This document shows positions 28,003 to 36,197 of a DNA stretch of 64,000 nucleotides, piece after piece. Location: the NCBI GenBank assembly GCA_026003755.1, contig BPHV01000003.1:124001-188000 (forward strand), given 5' to 3'. This DNA is from Candidatus Roseilinea sp. (lineage in GTDB: Bacteria; Chloroflexota; Anaerolineae; J036; Brachytrichaceae). The translations under genes were made by a program, and so were the position numbers. Each line of letters opens with the position of its first letter. Within the stretch, counting starts at the first letter, position 1. The notes under the pieces are model-generated. The model worked only from the letters and a program-made list of their open reading frames with translations, did not search any database and was not told the DNA's origin.

Positions 28003-28920
28003 ATGGCGACGATTGCGACTACCCAGATTCCTCAAAAGCACATCAGACTCGCCCAGCACCGTGATCGGGTCAAGCGTTTCTTTCTTCTGCCGGCCGTTGT
28101 GTGGGTGCTTGCCTTTTCAATCTTCCCGCTGGTTTATGCGCTCTACAACAGTCTGTTCAGCTTTCGCTTCGGACGGATCAATGAGTTTGTCGGCTTACAG
28201 AACTTTGGGCGTCTCCTCACGGATGCCAATCTTCATTCAGGGCTGCGCACTACACTGATATTCGTAGCTGCCACGGTGATCGTGCAAATGATCCTGGGCT
28301 TTGGGCTCGCATTGCTTCTCAACCAAGAGATGCGTGGCAAGAACGTGTTGCGCGCAATCATGATCCTCCCGCTCTTCGCAACGCCAGTAGCAATTGGTTA
28401 TCTGGGCATCACCATCTTCTACGAGCAAAACGGACCGCTGAATGTATTCTTGCGCGCGCTCGGCATCGAGCCGGTGCCTTGGCTGTCTAATCCTTTCTGG
28501 GCGCTCATAGCAGTCATTCTGGTTGATATCTGGCAGTGGACGCCTTTCGTCTTTCTCGTTTCTCTCGCTGCCTTACAGGCCCTGCCAATAGATCTCTATG
28601 AAGCAGCAGAAGTAGATGGCGCTTCGCGCTTTGCCGCATTTCGATACATTACGCTTCCCCTTATGCTACCCACACTGTTCCTCATACTGCTTCTGCGGCT
28701 CGTCGAGGCATTCAAGGTGTTCGACATCCCCACCAGCCTCACGTTGGGCGGCCCAGGACGAGCCACGGAGGTCTACAGCCTGTTCACCTATCGAACAGCG
28801 ATGCGCTTCTTCGATCACGGATACGCCGCTGCGCAGGGGTTTCTATTGTTGGTTATCGTGAGCGTCATCGTCACCCTACTCTTCCGGCGAATCGGTCGGC
28901 TTTACGACGTGGAGAGCTGA
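28003..28920 (+). CDS. Sugar ABC transporter permease (MalF-like)
   Basis: First transmembrane subunit of a CUT1-type importer, 305 residues with six hydrophobic segments starting [20 protein letters not shown]. The cytoplasmic EAA loop is clear: [20 protein letters not shown] near residues 202-221, the contact site for the ATPase. The ATG at 28003 is preferred because it follows the intercistronic hairpin and gives a normal-length N-terminus. Twelve bases separate it from the next permease gene. Confidence 0.93.
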   Translation: MATIATTQIPQKHIRLAQHRDRVKRFFLLPAVVWVLAFSIFPLVYALYNSLFSFRFGRINEFVGLQNFGRLLTDANLHSGLRTTLIFVAATVIVQMILGFGLALLLNQEMRGKNVLRAIMILPLFATPVAIGYLGITIFYEQNGPLNVFLRALGIEPVPWLSNPFWALIAVILVDIWQWTPFVFLVSLAALQALPIDLYEAAEVDGASRFAAFRYITLPLMLPTLFLILLLRLVEAFKVFDIPTSLTLGGPGRATEVYSLFTYRTAMRFFDHGYAAAQGFLLLVIVSVIVTLLFRRIGRLYDVES

Positions 28921-28931
28921 TTGGAAAGGTC

Positions 28932-29774
28932 ATGTTTCGCAAACTTTCTCCCGCTGCTCAAGTGCTCACATTGGGGCTACTCTTCGTGGCCGTAGCGTGG
29001 GTTGCTCTACCCTTCTACTGGGCTTTTCTCAACTCGATCAAAAAACCCGCCGATACCTTCGCTAACACCTTCGTTCCATTTCTTCAGTTCCAGCCCACCA
29101 TAGACCATTGGATTGGTGAACTGGCCATTCCAGAGACGCGACAGGCGTTGCTCAACAGCACTGCCATCGCACTCGGTGCGGCCACCCTCTCTATCTTTAT
29201 CGGCACACCGGCGGCATATGCCCTAGCACGCTTTCGTTTCCGTCGCCCAAGCAATGGCTTTCTGACCACGTGGTTTCTCTCGCAGCGCATTCTGCCGCCG
29301 GTACTCTTCGTTGTCCCCTTCTTCCTCATCATGCGAGAGCTACGCCTACTGGATAGTATCGTGGCGCTCGTGTTGTTAAACGCCACTTTCACGCTGCCCT
29401 TCTCTGTGATTATCTTGAGTCAGATGTTTCGGGAGCTGCCACGCGAACTCGAGGAGGCGGCCTACGTGGATGGAGCAACGACGCTACAAGCTTTCTTGCG
29501 CGTCGCACTTCCGCTCGTGCTGCCCGGTTTGGTGGCAGCTTGGATCATCTGCATGGCCTTCAGTTGGAACGAGTTTCTATTTGCGCTGTCTTTGACCACT
29601 AAGGCCGCCATTCCGATGCCTGTAATCATCGCCGGCGCGGAACACACGCGCGGCGTACAGTTCTGGTATGTGGGCGTGCGCACATTGCTTACGTTACTTC
29701 CGCCCACCATCCTCGCCTTATTGGCACAGCGGTACATCGTTCGTGGCCTGACATTTGGCGCAGTGAAGGGTTAA
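28932..29774 (+). CDS. Sugar ABC transporter permease (MalG-like)
   Basis: Second transmembrane subunit, 280 residues with six membrane segments (first: LGLLFVAVAWVALPFYWAFL). The EAA loop reads EEAAYVDGATTLQAFLRVAL near residues 176-195. GAAAGG precedes the ATG. It ends 8 bp before the kinase gene, so binding protein, both permeases and kinase form one transcription unit. Confidence 0.93.
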   Translation: MFRKLSPAAQVLTLGLLFVAVAWVALPFYWAFLNSIKKPADTFANTFVPFLQFQPTIDHWIGELAIPETRQALLNSTAIALGAATLSIFIGTPAAYALARFRFRRPSNGFLTTWFLSQRILPPVLFVVPFFLIMRELRLLDSIVALVLLNATFTLPFSVIILSQMFRELPRELEEAAYVDGATTLQAFLRVALPLVLPGLVAAWIICMAFSWNEFLFALSLTTKAAIPMPVIIAGAEHTRGVQFWYVGVRTLLTLLPPTILALLAQRYIVRGLTFGAVKG

Positions 29775-29782
29775 TCTATGCG

Positions 29783-31312
29783 ATGACCTCACCAAGCGCA
29801 CTGCTGCTCGGTATTGACATCGGGACGACGAATCTGAAAGCACTTGTCTTCAACAGGGCGGGGCGCGTCGTCGCTCATGCCAGCGCTCCAACCCCGACGC
29901 ATTACCTAGGCGCGGGGCAGGCGTATTACGAACCTGAGGAGATTTGGCAACAAGTGCTCGGCTTGATTCGAACCGCAGTCTCCCAAGTCGAGCAAGCGCG
30001 GAAGATTGCCGGCGTGGCCTGCTCCAGTATGGGAGAGTCGGGAGTGCCGATAGACGGAGAAGGTCATCCGCTTTACCACGCTATTGCTTGGTTCGACCGC
30101 CGAACAGAGCCACAGGCTGCCTACCTGGCGGAACATATTGGTCGAGAGCACATTTTCAAGTCTTGCGGGCTAGATGTCTATCCGATTTACGGCCTGTGCA
30201 AGATACTCTGGCTGCAAGACAATCATTCTGATGTGCTTGCGCGTGCGGAGCGCTGGCTAAACATGGCCGATTTCATTGCCTATAGGCTATGTGGCGTTGC
30301 TGCTACCGATTACTCGCTCGCCTCGCGCACGTTGGCGCTGGATCTCCGCGGCCTCCGTTGGAACGATGACTTGCTGCATGCGATAGGAATCCGGCCATCG
30401 CTTCTGGCACCACTTATGCCGAGCGGCACACACCTCGGATCTATCTTGCCCGAGGTGGCCCGGGCAACGGGTTTACCGGAATCTGTGCAAGTAGCGACCG
30501 GTGGACACGACCATGTCTGTGCCGCGTTAGCAGCGGGCGTCATACGCCCGAGTGATGTCCTCGATTCAATTGGCACAGCCGAAGCGCTGTTCATGCCGCT
30601 CTCCAACGTGCTCGACGACATCACATTGGCACGGATGGGTTACGCACAAGGTGTTCACGTCGCGGGCGGGTACTACATCCTTGGTGGACAGTTTTCTTCT
30701 GGGGCAGCAATCGAGTGGTTCAAACAGGTGCTTGGCGAAAGCCACGACTATTCCATTTTGATCGAGGAGGCGAAGCGCGTTCCACCGGGCAGCGAGGGTG
30801 TAAGCTTTCTGCCCCATCTGCGTGCAGCTAATACGCCTTACAACGATCCACTCGCGATGGGTGCATTTCTCGGTCTGACGACGGATGTGCGCAGAGGCAA
30901 TCTCTTTCGCGCACTCCTCGAAGGGATAGCGATGGAGATGCGCAGCGCTCTCTATCCGCTCCTGGCTTTACAGCAGCGAACTCCTGAGCGCATCCGTGCT
31001 ACGGGCGGTGGCACACGCAATGCGCTGCTCATGCAAATCAAAGCTGATGTATTTGGTGGCCGCATAGACATCTTCGATGTCGAAGAAGGTGCTGCATTGG
31101 GAGCTGCTATGCTTGCCGGTATAGCTGGTGGCGTTTACGCGGACATTGAAGAGGCTGTGAGTGTCGTCACGGCCTCTCATCCTGTAACCGTCGTGTCACC
31201 CAGCGAACATGCGGCCTTCTATGACCGTCTCTACACAGAGGTTTACCAACACGTTTACTCCGCGCTTCATCCAATCAACCAAGCCATACGCCGGTTGCTC
31301 AGTCAAGGCTAG
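29783..31312 (+). CDS. FGGY-family carbohydrate kinase
   Basis: Phosphorylates the imported sugar or polyol with ATP in the cytoplasm. The 509-residue protein has the FGGY N-terminal phosphate-binding block LLGIDIGTTNLKALVFNRAG, the mid-protein VATGGHDHVCAALAAG and the C-terminal ATP-binding IRATGGGTRNALLMQIKADV. Length and order match xylulose/glycerol-type kinases, but the sugar is not identifiable from sequence. The downstream partner would be the aldolase at the head of the operon, which is broken as sequenced. Confidence 0.93.
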   Translation: MTSPSALLLGIDIGTTNLKALVFNRAGRVVAHASAPTPTHYLGAGQAYYEPEEIWQQVLGLIRTAVSQVEQARKIAGVACSSMGESGVPIDGEGHPLYHAIAWFDRRTEPQAAYLAEHIGREHIFKSCGLDVYPIYGLCKILWLQDNHSDVLARAERWLNMADFIAYRLCGVAATDYSLASRTLALDLRGLRWNDDLLHAIGIRPSLLAPLMPSGTHLGSILPEVARATGLPESVQVATGGHDHVCAALAAGVIRPSDVLDSIGTAEALFMPLSNVLDDITLARMGYAQGVHVAGGYYILGGQFSSGAAIEWFKQVLGESHDYSILIEEAKRVPPGSEGVSFLPHLRAANTPYNDPLAMGAFLGLTTDVRRGNLFRALLEGIAMEMRSALYPLLALQQRTPERIRATGGGTRNALLMQIKADVFGGRIDIFDVEEGAALGAAMLAGIAGGVYADIEEAVSVVTASHPVTVVSPSEHAAFYDRLYTEVYQHVYSALHPINQAIRRLLSQG

Positions 31313-31389
31313 ACCGCAACGCGTACTGTCTCTTTCAATGTAGGCGAGTTTGAACAAACGCCTCCCTAAGGGGCACAAGGCGGTATCTA

Positions 31390-32070
31390 GGCCAGTTGCA
31401 CGAACGACAACCCCATTGCCCGCTCCGGTCTCGCCACGCGCTTTACCCTGCGCATCCCCACCAGGCGCTGCCGAATCCGCCCAATCATCCGCTCAACACG
31501 ATTGTTCGTCGCCGGCGCCTCCGCCCGCCTCCGATCCGGCACATACCGCTCCCACAGATTCGACCGCTGCAGTGCGATCTGCGCCAGCGCCCCTCGCTGC
31601 CGGCGCTCCAACCGGCTGACGATGCGCTCATCCACACCATACAATGCTTTGCCCACGTCGGGCGCGCGCGCCTGCACCCTCGCCCAGACGTGCGGCACCA
31701 GCACCACGCCGGACTCGTCTAGCTCCCGTTCTAGCGCCGCCAGCGCCCGCCTCACCGACGCAACATGTGGAAGGCACTCCCTGATGCTTCACCTCAGGCG
31801 CATCCGTGACGCTTCGAAAGCTGCCCAGGTCATCACTCACCACCATTTCCATCCCGAGCGCTCTCACCAGCAGCGCAAGCGCCGCCTGAAGCGCCTGCGG
31901 GTCACGCTCGTCTCCCTCGAGCAACACCACCGGTCATCTCTGCCCCATGTCCACTGCCACCACCATCCCGCGCCCTTGGCCGCTGACGCGCGCGCCAACG
32001 CCGTCCACGCCCAGCACGCGCACCTGCTCCCCCCAACCCCCATCTGCTTGACGCGCTCACCCAGGGCGCG
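31390..32070 (-). pseudogene. Decayed MULE-like DDE transposase
   Basis: Fragments of one transposase in three frames: VLGVDGVGARVSGQGRGMVV (first Asp), then an in-frame stop, EGDERDPQALQAALALLVRA and MEMVVSDDLGSFRSV (second Asp), then after a frame change RAEAPATNNRVERMIGRIRQ (Glu region). No intact ends were found. The next 275 bp (32140-32414) shows no gene that I can support. Confidence 0.68.
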
Positions 32071-32414
32071 CATCATCGCGCCAGGCGCTCATCCGCGCCA
32101 CTACGATCCCGAATTGCCCCCGTACCGACACGCCTAACCCCCTACAATAGCCCGCATCGCTGCGACAGTCGCTCGCTGCGCTGCTGGCGCGTCACCCCTT
32201 CCGGATAAACCTTGAAAGGTGCGCTGGCATCCCGTGTAGAGGTAGCGACGCGCCGTGGCTGTGCGGTGCCACAGCCTTGTAGGGCAGTGCATCCGCACCG
32301 TGGATATGCTGACGGACGTGTTGTTGGCGCCTGCCCAACTTCGGGAAAGCGAAGGATCACTTGGCGCATCGTTCCTGCACCTGTCTCGCGGTTGCTTTCC
32401 TATGATTTTAGAGA

Positions 32415-33248
32415 TGCTCGGTTGAAAACCTTCAGACACAAGGACATGCTCAGCGATGAGCATTGTAAACGACAGACTTGACGCGGCGTTCACGGTTTTG
32501 GTAGGCCGGCTTCACCGAGCGAACCGCATCACCGAATTTGCGTTTGATGACCGAGTTGACGTTTTCGTCCTCCCAAAGCTGACCGAACAAGCCGTCCAGA
32601 CGCGCATGCGAAGCCAACTCGGCCGGCGCCTGGCGTTAGGTTGAAGGCATGCCGAATCGACGGAATGATGTCATACGGTCCAAGCGTCTCGGCATCGGAG
32701 CCGCTTTCGTCCGTCCTTCCCCGAACCGGACGACTGGGTTCATCGCGTTTGCCATGCTGTCCTGCGCGCCGCTCGAGCGCGGACAAGTGCGGCGTGTCGT
32801 TGCTCGGCCCACCTTCATGCGCCTCATCCGGCTGCCGACGCCCATGCGCGTCTTTCAGCCGGCGTTTGAACGGCTTGCCGCTGTCGGGCGAGAGGAGGGT
32901 CGAGTCGAGCGTGGTCGCGTCTTCCTGAACCCAACCGCCGTTATCCGGCAGCGCCTCCTTCATCTTGTCCAAGCGAGCGGCTCGAAAGCGGCGATGCATC
33001 CGGCTGAGCGTGCTTTAGTTCGGCGCGGCGATCAGCTCCACCAAGTCGCGGAGTTCCCGACGCATCAACAGCAACCCTTCAAAGTCGCGGCAGCTCATCT
33101 TAAAGCAGAAGCTCGGCGGCCCGCACGTCGCCGACCGCGCCTGGGCGTAGATCATCCGCGCCGCTTTCGCATGCCGACGCTTACGCAGCCGTCCACCTTT
33201 TGTGTTGGCATTCATCGCTTCGCACGATGCGAGGTTTTCAACTGAGCA
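32415..33248 (-). mobile_element. Decayed IS5-like element
   Basis: 834 bp between TGCTCGGTTGAAAACCT (one mismatch to the end of the element at 18555) and the exact 17-bp end AGGTTTTCAACTGAGCA at 33232-33248. It is in reverse orientation to the 18555 copy and about 100 bp shorter through internal deletions. It abuts the L,D-transpeptidase gene by 4 bp. Confidence 0.85.
32450..33215 (-). pseudogene. IS5-family transposase remnant
   Basis: Begins MNANTKGGRLRKRRHAKAAR at 33215, matching the 18588 copy, with an internal deletion removing the FTLPQLATC block. It then continues in a second frame (MHRRFRAARLDKMKEAL, EDATTLDST). The C-terminus is further shifted. Inactive. Confidence 0.8.
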
Positions 33249-33251
33249 CGC

Positions 33252-34298
33252 TTAGATTACAAACACCGGCGTGGCCGTTGGGTCCTGCGTGCGAATCTCG
33301 ACCTGGTCGTAGGGCTGCACCGGCGTCGTCCAGCGCCACACCCACAGCGCTACCGGCGCCGGCACGTTGACGCAGCCGTGGCTGCGCCGCCGGCCGAAGT
33401 CGTTGTGCCAATACGCGCCGTGAATGGCGATCGCGCTTCGCGTGAAGTAGCTGGGGAAAGGCACGCCGGGAAGGTCATAGTAGTCCGCGCCCGTCCCGCC
33501 GATCATGCGCGATGTGGTGCGTTTGCGGATGATGCGGTACTGGCCTTTGGGCGTTTGAAAGGGGCCGAAGCCGGTCGCCGTGCGCGAAACGAGCAAAGGC
33601 TTCTCACCCTCATACGCCGTCATCAGTTGCCGGCTCAAGTCAATGACGATGCGCTTGTTTTCGGCGTTCGGCGAGAGTGGGGTCAGCTCGGCGGGGTCGA
33701 AGCGGCGGATGTGCGCAGCGGGCACGTACGGCCCCGGGCTGAAGGTTACCCCGTCCTGCAGGCGATACCACCATTCGCCCGTTGCATCCTGAACAGCGGC
33801 GATGACGCGAAAGACACAAGTGTAATACAGGCGAACCCATCGCCGGGCGTTAGGATCCGGCGCGACCCGCGCGTCGCTAAACGGCACGGTGATCTCCCCC
33901 CAGAACTTCTCTGCCGCGTGCATCGGCTCCGGTGGATTCTTGATGTCGTTCACCGGTTGCACCCAGGACGAATAAACGTAGCCGTCGTCGGTCTTATACC
34001 AGACGTCGTTGTGCGGCATCTCGGCGTCGCCGGTCACTTGGGCGTAGAGCCGCAGCACTTCATCACGCTTGGCGGCGCGGACGAGCTTGGCGCGGGTTTT
34101 TGGCGCTTCGCGGATTTGCACTTGCCAGTTTGCCACGCGCCCCAGCGGCGCCGGCGGCGCATCCGGCTCCGGCTCGTTTTCGATCTCCAAGTCAATCCGA
34201 TGGGCGAACAGATGCGTCAGGTTCGTCAACGGCAGCGCGGCCATCGCTGCCGCCACACTGCCCGTCAGCTTTATCAGTTTGCGACGTGAAATGAGCAT
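33252..34298 (-). CDS. L,D-transpeptidase (YkuD) with SH3-like region
   Basis: Secreted peptidoglycan cross-linking enzyme, 348 residues. The N-terminus MLISRRKLIKLTGSVAAAMA resembles a Tat signal. SH3-like strands follow (VANWQVQIREAPKTRAKLVR). The catalytic YkuD domain starts near KRIVIDLSRQLMTAYEGEKP. The active site is IHGAYWHNDFGRRRSHGCVN, with His and the SHGC nucleophile cysteine at canonical spacing. It is one of three such genes within 2.7 kb, with a PIG-L deacetylase between them. The 3' end lies 4 bp from an IS remnant but is complete. Confidence 0.93.
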   Translation of the reverse strand: MLISRRKLIKLTGSVAAAMAALPLTNLTHLFAHRIDLEIENEPEPDAPPAPLGRVANWQVQIREAPKTRAKLVRAAKRDEVLRLYAQVTGDAEMPHNDVWYKTDDGYVYSSWVQPVNDIKNPPEPMHAAEKFWGEITVPFSDARVAPDPNARRWVRLYYTCVFRVIAAVQDATGEWWYRLQDGVTFSPGPYVPAAHIRRFDPAELTPLSPNAENKRIVIDLSRQLMTAYEGEKPLLVSRTATGFGPFQTPKGQYRIIRKRTTSRMIGGTGADYYDLPGVPFPSYFTRSAIAIHGAYWHNDFGRRRSHGCVNVPAPVALWVWRWTTPVQPYDQVEIRTQDPTATPVFVI

Positions 34299-34370
34299 CG
34301 CTCACTATACTACTAATGATCTGCACTGGATCAAGTCAAGCGGGCGCAACACGGGGCATGCACGCATCGG

Positions 34371-35108
34371 TCACAAATCGGTGCGACACGCCCAGTAACG
34401 CTCACCCCCCGCCCGCGATACGTAGCCACGCACGCGCTCCGGCATCGCTGCCGCCGACCCAAACACGGCGGATAACTGCGACCCATAGCACGCAATCGCG
34501 CGAATGCGCGCGTCCACTTCGCACGCATTTAACGCAATCTGCTCAAGCGTGCATCCCCGCGGCAGGTCGAGTTGATCGAATTTGTCCGCGTAGGGAAAGT
34601 CCTCGTAGTAGCGGATGGCGTCTTGGCCGGCCAGCGATTCGACAGCGCGGCGGACGATGACGTGATCCACATGCCCGCCGATGGCCAACGGGCAATAGAC
34701 CTGTGTCGCGCCCTGGACGAGCAGCGCTAGCGCGGCCCGCGCCTGAGGGAACTGCGCTTGCCAATCATAAGGATGAACCGCGCCGCCGATGAAGTCGTTC
34801 GTATAGAGCGGCGCGCCGTGTGCGTCCCGCCGATAAATGGCGTCGAGCAAATTAAGGTGCAGCGGGGTTGCCCCTAATAGGCGACAGGCATGCATATCTT
34901 CAGCGCGACGGCCCTGGTAAGGTTGGTCGCCGAGCTGCCATTGCCGGTGCTCATGCTGCGCAGCCTCCGACAACGGCCAATCCACTGGCGGATCCGCCGT
35001 GCATACCGTCGCAATGGTGACCGACCGGCCGGCAGACGCGAGGCGATAGACCAGCCCGCCACAGGACAGGGCGACATCGTCGAGGTGCGGCGAGATAAAG
35101 AGGAACAC
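34371..35108 (-). CDS. PIG-L/LmbE family deacetylase
   Basis: A 245-residue zinc-dependent N-acetyl-sugar deacetylase. The zinc/catalytic motif PHLDD lies at residues 7-11 and a third histidine in GGHVDHVIV near 144-152. Members act on GlcNAc-inositol, GlcNAc-lipids or bacillithiol precursors; the substrate here is unknown. There is no signal peptide, so it is probably cytoplasmic. It begins 6 bp after the end of the short L,D-transpeptidase gene, so the three genes are likely one transcript. Confidence 0.87.
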   Translation of the reverse strand: MFLFISPHLDDVALSCGGLVYRLASAGRSVTIATVCTADPPVDWPLSEAAQHEHRQWQLGDQPYQGRRAEDMHACRLLGATPLHLNLLDAIYRRDAHGAPLYTNDFIGGAVHPYDWQAQFPQARAALALLVQGATQVYCPLAIGGHVDHVIVRRAVESLAGQDAIRYYEDFPYADKFDQLDLPRGCTLEQIALNACEVDARIRAIACYGSQLSAVFGSAAAMPERVRGYVSRAGGERYWACRTDL

Positions 35109-35114
35109 CGGTTG

Positions 35115-35468
35115 CTATCCGGGCCGAACGACGGCCAGTGTGCCCAGCGGCGTCCGGCAATATAACTTGGCAGCATCGGGGATATTGAGCGCCACGCAGC
35201 CGAATGAGCCGCGCACGCCGACGCGCCAATTGACCAGCCGGCCGTTGCGCGAGGGCATAGCATGGATGCCGTTCTCGATGCTGCCGGCATTTACGGCGTA
35301 TCCCGGGTTCCACAAATCGGCGCGCGCCATGGGCATTTTCGTCTCGAACGTGTAGGCGAGCTGGCCGCTGATCGAGCCGGCGGGCGGCGCGGCTGACACG
35401 GCGGGATGCACACTCCCGCCGATGAGCAGCGCAACTAGGACGCTGAGCGTTCGCCGGATACGCTTCAA
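35115..35468 (-). CDS. Short L,D-transpeptidase-like protein (SFGC active site)
   Basis: A 117-residue secreted protein with a signal peptide (LSVLVALLIGGSVHPAVSA). The catalytic part of YkuD is recognisable: ENGIHAMPSRNGRLVNWRVG followed by SFGCVALN, with Phe replacing the usual His of SHGC. The N-terminal beta-strands present in its neighbour (EIFVSISRQRLWAYEDG) are missing, so the domain is truncated and activity is doubtful. It is clearly a paralogue of the next gene, sharing ENGIHAMP and SFGC. Confidence 0.8.
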   Translation of the reverse strand: MKRIRRTLSVLVALLIGGSVHPAVSAAPPAGSISGQLAYTFETKMPMARADLWNPGYAVNAGSIENGIHAMPSRNGRLVNWRVGVRGSFGCVALNIPDAAKLYCRTPLGTLAVVRPG

Positions 35469-35471
35469 GTA

Positions 35472-35966
35472 CTACCGCCGGATATACACGGGCGTGCCCA
35501 GCGGCGCCCAGCGATATAGCGCGGCTGCATCGTCGGCAGTGGCGACGATGCAGCCGAACGACGCCGGATAGCCGACCGGCCACCGCACCAAAGCGCCGTT
35601 CTTGCGCATGGGCATCGCATGAATGCCGTTCTCAACTGTCCCAACGGTGTAGATGCCCATCCAGTACGGCATGCGCAGTTGCCATACGTTCGACCAAGCC
35701 TCAGGTATTTTGCTCTGCACGCGGAAATTGCCCTGTCGCGTGCCGCGCTTTGGCTCGCCGCTGCTGATGAGGAAGGTCATGACCACGTCGCCATCCTCGT
35801 ATGCCCACAACCGCTGCCGGCTGATGCTGACGAAGATTTCACGGCCGCGCCCCTTGATGATCTTATCGCCGGGGGTGCCCTGCTTAGCAAAGACTGCGCT
35901 TGCCGGGGCGGCCAACATGCCGAGGCTGCCCGCAATAAGGCCGGCGAGAAAAGATCTGCGGTTCAT
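35472..35966 (-). CDS. L,D-transpeptidase (YkuD, SFGC active site)
   Basis: A 164-residue secreted enzyme. The Tat-like start MNRRSFLAGLIAGSLGMLAA is followed by a compact YkuD domain: EIFVSISRQRLWAYEDGDVV, EPKRGTRQGNFRV, then VENGIHAMPM and ASFGCIVATADDAA. The nucleophile motif is SFGC rather than SHGC. Three bases separate it from the short paralogue downstream. The 230 bp upstream, to the GH3 gene in the opposite direction, holds no gene and should contain both promoters. Confidence 0.9.
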   Translation of the reverse strand: MNRRSFLAGLIAGSLGMLAAPASAVFAKQGTPGDKIIKGRGREIFVSISRQRLWAYEDGDVVMTFLISSGEPKRGTRQGNFRVQSKIPEAWSNVWQLRMPYWMGIYTVGTVENGIHAMPMRKNGALVRWPVGYPASFGCIVATADDAAALYRWAPLGTPVYIRR

Positions 35967-36197
35967 CGTCCAGCCAAGTGTAGCGGGGAGCGGACAAATC
36001 TACAAGAGCAGAGGCGGAAGGCGATGAGCAGGGTAGGGGGATGTCTAGCGGCTTCGAGCGCGCCGGCGCGCGCCATGCTTGACGATGTTTTGGTCAGCCG
36101 AGTTTGAACATGCACGCGCCACGGTTGCGGCTTAACAGCGTGTGCACTAAACTGAGGGCCATCCATCAGTTCATACCCCGAGATCGAAGAGCAGACC

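Noticed and set aside
32140-32414. Possible small genes between two IS remnants
   Set aside because: Frames are short, lack ribosome-binding sites and differ in no way from random GC-rich frames.
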